Part shown: piece after piece, positions 57,570 through 64,000 of the stretch
Numbering within the stretch: position 1 is the stretch's first letter
How the letters are laid out: each line of letters opens with the position of its first letter
Assembly: GCF_900187945.1 (NCBI RefSeq)
Contig: NZ_FYEH01000014.1
Coordinates: 1 to 64,000 of the forward strand
Length of the DNA stretch: 64,000 nucleotides
Direction of reading: 5' to 3'
From: Arboricoccus pini
GTDB taxonomy: Bacteria > Pseudomonadota > Alphaproteobacteria > Geminicoccales > Geminicoccaceae
The notes under the pieces: model-generated
What the model saw: only the letters and a program-made list of their open reading frames with translations
The model's database searches: none
What the model was told of the DNA's origin: nothing
Program-made: the position numbers and the translations under genes

Positions 57570-57706
57570 GTCGAGCCCGTCGGCGGATGCGCGCGCTGTG
57601 TCGCGCCCCGTGGATCGCGCTTCAGGGGAACGCCCGTGGGCCCACCATGGCAGCAATGCCGGCTGCCACAGGGGAACGACGGTCGCTCGGAAAGATGGCT
57701 GGCCCG

Positions 57707-59656
57707 TCAGTCTTGGCGGCGGCGCCGGCGAACGCGGCGTTCATCGTCATCGTCGAAGAGTGCCGAGAGCTGGTTCAGCATGGCGCCCCCCAATTGCTCC
57801 GGATCGGAGATCGTGACGGCGCGGCGGTAGTAGCGGGTGACGTCGTGGCCGATGCCGATCGCCAGCAGTTCGACCCCCGAGCGGGTCTCGACCCAGTCGA
57901 TGACCTCGCGCAAATGCCGCTCCAGATAGTTGCCAGGGTTGGCGGAGAGCGTGCTGTCGTCGACCGGCGCGCCGTCGGATATCACCATCAGGATGCGGCG
58001 CTGCTCGGCGCGCTGTGAAAGGCGGTTCATCGCCCAGAGGATCGCCTCGCCGTCGATATTCTCCTTGAGCAGCCCCTCGCGCAGCATGAGGCCGAGATTG
58101 GCGCGCGCACGCCGCCAGGGCTGGTCGGCGGGCTTGTAGACGATATGGCGCAGATCGTTCAGGCGGCCGGGATTGCCGGGCTTGCTGGCGCGCAGCCAGG
58201 CCTCGCGCGATTGCCCACCCTTCCAGGCGCGCGTGGTGAAGCCCATGATCTCAACCTTGACCGAGCAGCGCTCCAGCGTGCGCGCCAGGATGTCGGCGCT
58301 CATAGCCGCGACGGCGATGGGGCGGCCGCGCATCGAGCCCGAATTGTCGATCAGGAGGCCGACGACGGTATCGCGGAACTGGGTATCCTTCTCCTGCTTG
58401 AAAGAGAGGGGCAAGGAGGGATTGGCGACGACCCGGGCGAGACGGGCGCTATCTAGAATGCCCTCGTCCTGATCGAAGTTCCAAGAGCGCATTTGCTGTG
58501 CCAGGAGCTTGCGCTGCAGGCGGTTGGCCATGCGGCCGATCATGTTTTCGAATCGGGCCAGCGACTGGTCGAGCTGCGCACGCAGGCGGGTCAGTTCCGA
58601 TTGGCCGCAAAGATCGCCAACCGTGACGACCTCGTCGTAGCCGGTCGTGAAGACGTGATAGGCCGTCGCGTCGCCACCGGGTGGTATATAGGCGGGACGC
58701 TGCTCATCGGCATTCTCGCCGCCCTCGTCCTCGCCGCCGAGCTCGCCCTCGCTGTCGGCACTGTCCTCGCCGCTGTCCTGCTCCTGGTCGCCCTCGTCGC
58801 TGGCGCTCTCGCTCGTTTGCTGGCTCTCGCCATCCGTCTCGCCAGGATCGACCTGCTGCTGGCCGTTGCTGTCGTCGTCGCTGCCGTCGCTGCCTTCCTG
58901 CTCCTGGTTCTCCTGACCTTCCTCGCGCGAGTCATTGGGACTTTGCGCCATGTCCTGCGTCAGGCCCAGATGGACCAGCATCTCACGCACTCGCCGCGCG
59001 AAGGCGGCTTGGTCGTCTATCTCGCCGCTGAGCGCCGGTAATTCCTCGGCCACACGGCCATCGAGCCAGCTGCGCCAGCCTTGCAGGAGCTGGCTCTGCG
59101 CGGCACTGGGCTCGTAGCCCAGCAGTTTCTCGCGCGCATAGAGGTCGACGATGTCGGCAAGCGAGGTATCGTGGGCACCATCCTCAGCAGCCTCGGACGT
59201 CCGGGCATCCGGCTTTCGCGCCTCGTTGTCTGGCTGCGCGGCCATGGGCGTGCGCAGGCGGTGCGTGGCATCGATATTGGCTTGGACACCGGCCATGTGG
59301 CGGCCGCCGATCGCCTCGACGCGCAACTGTTCCATGCGGTCGAACAGCATCGAGGCGACGTCGCCCTCCGGCACCCAGCGGCGGTGCAAGGAGGCATCGT
59401 GATGACGGCGGCGCAGGGCGGCACTGTCAGCCTCGCCGCGCAGCCGTGCCAGATCGTCGGGATGAATTTCCTGCGGCCGAGGTACGTTGAGGCGTACGCC
59501 GGCGGCGGCTGCCGAGTTCGAGCCCGGGCCACGGCGGCGCTCGGTGGCAGCACCCTTGAACGTCACCTCGAGATCGGGCGTCGCGGCGATCGCGCGGACG
59601 GTCGCCGCCAGCGCGCGCTGCAGCTCGTCCATGCCCTGACGGTCCTTGTCGGCCAC
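57707..59656 (-). CDS. cobT: cobaltochelatase subunit CobT
   Basis: A 649-residue subunit of the aerobic (CobNST) cobaltochelatase, which inserts cobalt into hydrogenobyrinic acid a,c-diamide. The central part (about 235-335) is an extremely acidic Asp/Glu/Gln/Ser tract, a hallmark of CobT. The C-terminal third is a von Willebrand A domain with the MIDAS motif [14 protein letters not shown] and [14 protein letters not shown]. The start is GTG 59656, with AGGAG 9 nt upstream. It follows cobS at 102 bp, the common order. Confidence 0.96.
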   Translation of the reverse strand: MADKDRQGMDELQRALAATVRAIAATPDLEVTFKGAATERRRGPGSNSAAAAGVRLNVPRPQEIHPDDLARLRGEADSAALRRRHHDASLHRRWVPEGDVASMLFDRMEQLRVEAIGGRHMAGVQANIDATHRLRTPMAAQPDNEARKPDARTSEAAEDGAHDTSLADIVDLYAREKLLGYEPSAAQSQLLQGWRSWLDGRVAEELPALSGEIDDQAAFARRVREMLVHLGLTQDMAQSPNDSREEGQENQEQEGSDGSDDDSNGQQQVDPGETDGESQQTSESASDEGDQEQDSGEDSADSEGELGGEDEGGENADEQRPAYIPPGGDATAYHVFTTGYDEVVTVGDLCGQSELTRLRAQLDQSLARFENMIGRMANRLQRKLLAQQMRSWNFDQDEGILDSARLARVVANPSLPLSFKQEKDTQFRDTVVGLLIDNSGSMRGRPIAVAAMSADILARTLERCSVKVEIMGFTTRAWKGGQSREAWLRASKPGNPGRLNDLRHIVYKPADQPWRRARANLGLMLREGLLKENIDGEAILWAMNRLSQRAEQRRILMVISDGAPVDDSTLSANPGNYLERHLREVIDWVETRSGVELLAIGIGHDVTRYYRRAVTISDPEQLGGAMLNQLSALFDDDDERRVRRRRRQD

Positions 59657-59758
59657 GCTATGCCGCTCCTGGAAGGGACAGAAAGTTCATGCCAGCCACG
59701 ATCCGAAGTGTGGCGGCGGCCGGGCCTGCCGGGTCTGGCCGCGCATGCACGGGGATGC

Positions 59759-60769
59759 TCAGGCGAAGACCAGGGAAGCCGCCGATTCCGGCAGTTCCTT
59801 GCCGAAGCAGCGCTGGTAATACTCGGCCACGATATGCCGCTCCGCCTCGTCGCATTTGTTGAGGAAGGTGACGCGGAAGGCGAAGGCCACGTCGCCGAAG
59901 ATCGTGGCGTTCTCGGCCCAGGTGATCACGGTCCGAGGCGACATGACGGTTGAAAGATCGCCGGCCGTGAAGCCCTGCCGGGTGAGGCCGGCCAGGCTCA
60001 CCATCGCGTTCAGCACCTTACGGCCCTCGGGCGTGTCGTAGGAAGTAGCCTTGGCCAGAACGATGCGGCATTCGTCATCGTGCGGCAGATAGTTCAGTTG
60101 GGTGACCACGCTCCAGCGGTCCATCTGGCCCTGATTGATCTGCTGGGTGCCGTGATAGAGACCGGAGGTATCCCCTAGGCCTACCGTGTTGGCCGTCGCG
60201 AAGAGGCGGAACGAGGGATGCGGGCGAATGACCTTGTTCTGGTCCAGGAGCGTCATCTTGCCCTGCGCCTCGAGGACGCGCTGGATGACGAACATGACGT
60301 CCGGCCGCCCGGCATCATATTCGTCGAAGACGAGGGCCACGGGACGCTGCAGCGCCCAGGGGAGGATGCCCTCCCGGTATTCGGTGATCTGCTTGCCGTC
60401 GCGCAGGACGATGGCGTCCTTGCCGATCAGGTCGATCCGGCTGATATGGCTGTCCAGATTGACGCGCACGCAGGGCCAATTGAGGCGCGCGGCGATTTGC
60501 TCGACATGGGTCGACTTGCCCGTGCCGTGATAGCCCTGGATCATGACGCGGCGGTTATGGGCAAAGCCCGCCAGGACCGCCAGCGTGGTGTCGTGGTCGA
60601 ATTGGTAGGTGGGATCGATGTCGGGGACATAGACCGATCGCTCGCTAAAGCCGCTGACTTCGAGCTTCAGGTCGAGCCCGAAGGTTTCCTTGACGTCGAA
60701 GCGGCGATCGGGTCGCTCCGGCAGCATCAGCAGTTCGTCACCCTGGGCTTCGACGACCTCGGAACGCAA
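59759..60769 (-). CDS. cobS: cobaltochelatase subunit CobS
   Basis: A 336-residue AAA+ ATPase that powers the CobN chelatase together with CobT. Walker A is [18 protein letters not shown], Walker B is [15 protein letters not shown], and sensor 1 lies in [12 protein letters not shown]. The typical CobS N-terminus ends in [25 protein letters not shown]. The frame opens with TTG 60769, which has GGAGATC upstream at good spacing. CobS here supports the B12 needed by ethylmalonyl-CoA and methylmalonyl-CoA mutases. Confidence 0.96.
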   Translation of the reverse strand: MRSEVVEAQGDELLMLPERPDRRFDVKETFGLDLKLEVSGFSERSVYVPDIDPTYQFDHDTTLAVLAGFAHNRRVMIQGYHGTGKSTHVEQIAARLNWPCVRVNLDSHISRIDLIGKDAIVLRDGKQITEYREGILPWALQRPVALVFDEYDAGRPDVMFVIQRVLEAQGKMTLLDQNKVIRPHPSFRLFATANTVGLGDTSGLYHGTQQINQGQMDRWSVVTQLNYLPHDDECRIVLAKATSYDTPEGRKVLNAMVSLAGLTRQGFTAGDLSTVMSPRTVITWAENATIFGDVAFAFRVTFLNKCDEAERHIVAEYYQRCFGKELPESAASLVFA

Positions 60770-60913
60770 CGGCGGATCTCCTAATCAACTCGTGCACGGG
60801 CAGGACACGAACACAGCGTTCGCATCAAAGGCCCACGCTTGCGGACCCCGCGGCGAAGCGATGTTCGCGCCGGTCCGCCAGGACATTAAGCGCTCTACCA
60901 CCGAAGCAAAAGG

Positions 60914-61504
60914 TCAGGCGCCCAGATAGAGCTCATTGTCCTTGAGGTACCTATAGGCCTCGATCACCAACTTCAAGCGTTCCTCGAACGCCTTGTCGCC
61001 GGCATGCAGGTCCGGATGATAGCGTTTCACCATCGCTTTGTAGGCGGTCTTCAACTCGGTCAGCGTGAAACCGACCTCGAGTTCGAGAAGCCGACGCATT
61101 TCTCCGGGTTTGTCCTCCGGCGGCGGGGGCTTGGATCGCGCGGCCTGCGGCTCCTCCTCGCCCATGAAGCCAAACGGGTCGTACCACCGCGGTCCCTGCT
61201 GGTTGCCGGCCGAGCCAAAGCGCCAGGTCGGTCGATGCCAGGTCACATCGCTCCGCCGATAGGCGTCGATCTCTTCCTGCGACATGCCCAGGAAATAATT
61301 CCAGGCCTTGTTGTACTCGCGAACGTGATCGAGGCAGAACCAAACGAAGGCGCGCAGCTCGGTGCGGGATTTGGGCGCGCGGAACGACGCCTCGCGGTGG
61401 CAGTCCGGCCAGGCGCAGCAACGCCTTCCATCCGCCAGACGCTGCTCGCGCCAGGGGAAGCGGAGATGGTCGTCCACCGACGAAGTCTGCCGTTCCTGCG
61501 TCAT
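60914..61504 (-). CDS. J-domain protein with C-terminal DnaJ domain
   Basis: A 196-residue protein. The N-terminal 90 residues contain a Cys/His pattern (CCAWPDCHREASFRAP, then WFCLDHVREYNKAWNYFLGMS) that could bind a metal. The J domain lies at the C-terminus (about 138-196): LELEVGFTLTELKTAYKAMVKRYHPDLH with the HPD tripeptide. Such proteins are a conserved neighbour of cobS in alphaproteobacteria and would recruit DnaK; the client is unknown. It lies 144 bp upstream of cobS on the same strand. Confidence 0.9.
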   Translation of the reverse strand: MTQERQTSSVDDHLRFPWREQRLADGRRCCAWPDCHREASFRAPKSRTELRAFVWFCLDHVREYNKAWNYFLGMSQEEIDAYRRSDVTWHRPTWRFGSAGNQQGPRWYDPFGFMGEEEPQAARSKPPPPEDKPGEMRRLLELEVGFTLTELKTAYKAMVKRYHPDLHAGDKAFEERLKLVIEAYRYLKDNELYLGA

Positions 61505-61652
61505 GCGTCAAACTATGGCTACCGGCCATGGCCCGGACAAGTCTCGCGTATACAAGGCGGCCATCGCGTCTTTTCCCTTTAAAGGGCTTGATCGGGCCAC
61601 CTGGCGGCGCGAAAATGCCCGGTCAGGTTTGGCCAAGTGGTTCGACGACCGT

Positions 61653-62108
61653 TCAGGTATCCTCCTCGGCCTCTTCCTCGATGCCCTCGGGCAGGTCGGC
61701 ATCGATTGAAGCGCCGGGATCTGCCAATGCGCGCGCCAAGGCGCAAAGTGCCTCCTGATGCCTGCGGTCGGGCACCGAGGTGAAGAGCCGGGCGAGTTCG
61801 AGGAGCATGCGCTGCTGCTGGGTTGGCTGTACCGGTGTTTCCTCTTCGATTCCCTCGAAGAAAAAAGCGACCGGCACGCCTAGAACCTGAGCGACTTGAT
61901 AGAGACGGCCGGCGGCCACGCGATTGACGCCGCGTTCGTATTTGTGCGCCTGCTGGTAGGTGACACCAATCAGGTTCGCCATATCCTGCTGCGACAAGCC
62001 TAGAAGTGTACGCCGTTCGCGGATGCGGTTGCCCACATGCCGATCGACATCCTGGGTACGGCGGCCCTCCTGGCCGTAACCGGGGGTCTTGGTATCGTCG
62101 GCAGACAT
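61653..62108 (-). CDS. XRE-family helix-turn-helix regulator
   Basis: A 151-residue regulator. The Cro/C1-type domain (about 24-85) reads VGNRIRERRTLLGLSQQDMANLIGVTYQQAHKYERGVNRVAAGRLYQVAQVLGV, close to a subfamily present in nearly all alphaproteobacteria, followed by the linker VAFFFEGIEEE and a helical, acidic tail ending EGIEEEAEEDT. ATG 62108 has AAGGA upstream. It is divergent from bolA. The targets are unknown. Confidence 0.92.
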   Translation of the reverse strand: MSADDTKTPGYGQEGRRTQDVDRHVGNRIRERRTLLGLSQQDMANLIGVTYQQAHKYERGVNRVAAGRLYQVAQVLGVPVAFFFEGIEEETPVQPTQQQRMLLELARLFTSVPDRRHQEALCALARALADPGASIDADLPEGIEEEAEEDT

Positions 62109-62326
62109 CAATTATCCTTAAGGACTAGAGTCCGAGGGGTGCGGGCTTATGTTGCGTTGCAACGCGGGCCTTGGGGTTGAGGCGTAGAAAGCGTTCGCGG
62201 TTGCGAAAAGATGGCAAGCGATCAGTTGGACGTACGAATGTATGATTCTAGGTGAAATTCACGGTTAATTCAACGGTAAATTGAAACTTAAACTTACGAC
62301 ATCGCGTATTTGGGAAGTAAAACGTT

Positions 62327-62614
62327 ATGGGATTGGTCGGCACGGCAATCGAGGCGCAGTTGCGCGCCAGCCTCGCGCCAGCGCAGCTACAGGTCATCGA
62401 CCAGTCGGCGCAGCATGCTGGTCATGCAGGCGCACGCGACGACGGCGAAACCCATTTCCTGGTTGAAATCGTCACGCCGTTATTTGAGGGCAAGCGTCGC
62501 CTTGAGCGTCATCGCCTCGTCAACGAGGCCCTGGCGGAACTTTTGCGCAATCGGGTCCACGCACTCTCGATCCGTGCGTTGACGCCAGCTGAGGCATCCT
62601 CCCAGGCGCGGTAG
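62327..62614 (+). CDS. BolA-family protein
   Basis: A 95-residue protein matching BolA: an N-terminal helix IEAQLRASLAPAQLQVID, the loop AGARDDGETHFLVEIVTPLFEGKRRLERHRLVNEAL, and AELLRNRVHALSIRALTP. The invariant His and the ERHRLVNEAL motif are present. BolA proteins work with monothiol glutaredoxins in Fe-S cluster trafficking and some act in transcription. It stands alone but sits in the usual alphaproteobacterial neighbourhood of cobS and the J-domain gene. Confidence 0.93.
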   Translation: MGLVGTAIEAQLRASLAPAQLQVIDQSAQHAGHAGARDDGETHFLVEIVTPLFEGKRRLERHRLVNEALAELLRNRVHALSIRALTPAEASSQAR

Positions 62615-62729
62615 CGGCGCGGCGCATGTTGTGCTCCGTCGCCGCGCCACGATCGGTGACCGTCGTTGACGGCCGCACGTACCCGCCTGCATCAGGCTTG
62701 TTCTTTGCTCGGGCCCGGCGGCGATCGTC

Positions 62730-63194
62730 TCAATTAGGCGCCGGGGAGGCCATCCCGTACTGGTCGCCGTAGATGAGGGATTCGGCGCTCTTGAGTTCGA
62801 GCTCAAGCGTCTGGCGGGTGCATTCGTAGAGATCGCGGATCGACACCATGCCGACGATTCGTCCTGCGTCGACGATCGGAAGATGTCGGTAATGACCAAG
62901 GCGCATCTTCTCGAGCGCCACGGACGCCAGATCGTCCGGTGCCAGCGTCTCGGGGGCCGGCGTCATAATCTCACGCAGAGACGTTTGCTGGGCGGACAGC
63001 CCCGCCGCCTGCAGGCGATAGACGAGGTCGCGTTCGGTCACAATGCCGAGCAGCGGCCCGTCGACGGTGACCATGACCGCGCCGACGCGCCGCTCGCGCA
63101 TAAGGAGAGCCGCCGCGTAGGCGGTAGCGTTGGGGGGCAGCAAGCAGAGGCTTTGCTGTCCGTCGATCACATCGGGAATGATCCTGCGTTGCAT
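62730..63194 (-). CDS. CBS-domain pair protein
   Basis: A 154-residue cytosolic protein made of two CBS domains (about 10-65 and 75-130): AALLMRERRVGAVMVTVDGPLLGIVTERDLVYRL and VALEKMRLGHYRHLPIVDAGRIVGMVSIRDLYECTR. CBS pairs bind adenosyl ligands such as AMP, ATP or SAM and act as energy sensors for partners not visible here. ATG 63194 follows AGGTGAGG and matches the family start; the frame is open up to 63230. The gene lies 80 bp after the pyrophosphatase gene on the same strand. Confidence 0.92.
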   Translation of the reverse strand: MQRRIIPDVIDGQQSLCLLPPNATAYAAALLMRERRVGAVMVTVDGPLLGIVTERDLVYRLQAAGLSAQQTSLREIMTPAPETLAPDDLASVALEKMRLGHYRHLPIVDAGRIVGMVSIRDLYECTRQTLELELKSAESLIYGDQYGMASPAPN

Positions 63195-63274
63195 GTCAAC
63201 CTCACCTGACGACTTTCTCATTGTCGACATTCTGGGTTGAATTCAACGCGGGATCAACCGCGCAGTTAGTGTCG

Positions 63275-63805
63275 TCAGCGGCGCGCCGCGCGCTCCAGCG
63301 AGGCCAGGATGACTGCGTGCGTCTCGTCGAGATCTGCCCAGCCGTCGACCTTCACCCATTTGTCGGGCTCGAGATCCTTATAATGCTCGAAGAAATGGGC
63401 GATGCGAGCAAGGTCGAGTTCCGGCACGTCACGGTAGGACCTCACGTTCTTGTGCACAGGCGTAATCTTGTCGATCGGCACGGCCAGGATCTTCTCGTCC
63501 TCGCCGCCCTCATCGGTCATCTTGAGCATGCCGATTGGGCGGGCACGGAGGACCGCACCTGACATGACCGGCATGCGGCCGATCACCATGACGTCAACAG
63601 GATCGCCGTCATCGGCCAGGGTCTGCGGGATGAAACCGTAGTTACAAGGGTAGAACATCGTCGTGTAGAGGTAGCGATCGACGAAGATTGCGCCGGTTTC
63701 CTTGTCAAACTCGTACTTAATCGGATCCGAGCGCAGCGGCACTTCGATGACGACGTTGATTTCGTTCGGGACGTCGCGTCCGGCGGGGATCTTCGTAATA
63801 TCCAT
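63275..63805 (-). CDS. ppa: inorganic pyrophosphatase (family I)
   Basis: A 176-residue soluble enzyme hydrolysing pyrophosphate. Typical motifs are EINVVIEVPLRSDPIKYEFDKETGAIFVDR, YPCNYGFIPQTLADDGDPVDVMVI (the D-x-D-x-x-D-x metal signature region) and VHKNVRSYRDVPEL. Length is normal for bacterial Ppa. AAGGA precedes ATG 63805. It likely forms a short operon with the CBS gene. Confidence 0.97.
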   Translation of the reverse strand: MDITKIPAGRDVPNEINVVIEVPLRSDPIKYEFDKETGAIFVDRYLYTTMFYPCNYGFIPQTLADDGDPVDVMVIGRMPVMSGAVLRARPIGMLKMTDEGGEDEKILAVPIDKITPVHKNVRSYRDVPELDLARIAHFFEHYKDLEPDKWVKVDGWADLDETHAVILASLERAARR

Positions 63806-63887
63806 CTCTATCTATCCTTGAACGACCATGGCCAACGGCAGCGAGCCCTGGATAAGGTCGCTTCCGTCGGCGAAGAATGGTGGCGTT

Positions 63888-64000
<113 letters not shown>

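Overview
This window is chromosomal DNA from a GC-rich, Gram-negative alphaproteobacterium, probably of the Rhodospirillales or a nearby lineage; I cannot name a genus. The evidence is gene order and families typical of that class: DUF3576 lipoprotein-leuS-lptE-holA, mdh-sucCD-sucAB-lpd, cobS-cobT with a J-domain gene and bolA nearby, a RegB/RegA redox pair, crotonyl-CoA carboxylase/reductase, formate-tetrahydrofolate ligase and outer-membrane porins. I see no IS element, prophage, CRISPR array, rRNA or tRNA.

Layout. 0-10.5 kb: a fragment of an unknown gene, then a crotonyl-CoA carboxylase/reductase with a fused N-terminal helix-turn-helix domain, two cation diffusion facilitators, a GntR-family regulator, a membrane protein, a triple-PAS LuxR regulator behind a CsbD gene, an M19 peptidase and a chorismatase-like gene that appears frameshifted twice. 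10.6-18 kb: an ABC-F ATPase, a secreted PRC-barrel protein, an MFS transporter, a YqjD/YqjE-like pair, small membrane proteins and a zinc alcohol dehydrogenase. 18-26.5 kb: htpG, a Suv3-like helicase overlapping an S4 RNA-binding gene, cytochrome c, a YggS-type PLP protein and a JmjC/cupin protein.

26.5-30.5 kb is an outer-membrane block: an AT-rich leader with a possible small RNA, two tandem porin paralogues (the second preceded by a long palindrome) and a third exported protein. 30.6-35.7 kb: lipoprotein, leuS, lptE and holA. 35.7-40.1 kb: formate-THF ligase, RegB/RegA-type two-component genes and a ribbon-helix-helix/PAS protein. 40.6-49.4 kb: a TCA-cycle block from malate dehydrogenase to lipoamide dehydrogenase. 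49.5-57.5 kb: two related secreted proteins, HtpX, 3-hydroxybutyrate dehydrogenase, a secreted repeat protein, a UxaA/GarD-type dehydratase and a membrane PQQ glucose dehydrogenase. 57.7-64 kb: cobT, cobS, a J-domain protein, an XRE regulator, bolA, a CBS-domain protein, inorganic pyrophosphatase and the 3' end of hemF running off the right edge.

The genes suggest a respiratory organism with a complete oxoglutarate-to-malate module, redox-responsive regulation, C2/C1 assimilation (ethylmalonyl-CoA pathway plus formate-THF ligase), polyhydroxybutyrate turnover and periplasmic sugar oxidation. CobS/CobT fit with the B12 need of the ethylmalonyl-CoA pathway. The most unusual items are the DNA-binding-domain/CCR fusion, a RegB-like kinase lacking the acidic residue next to its phospho-histidine, a probable small RNA ahead of the porins, and the broken chorismatase gene.
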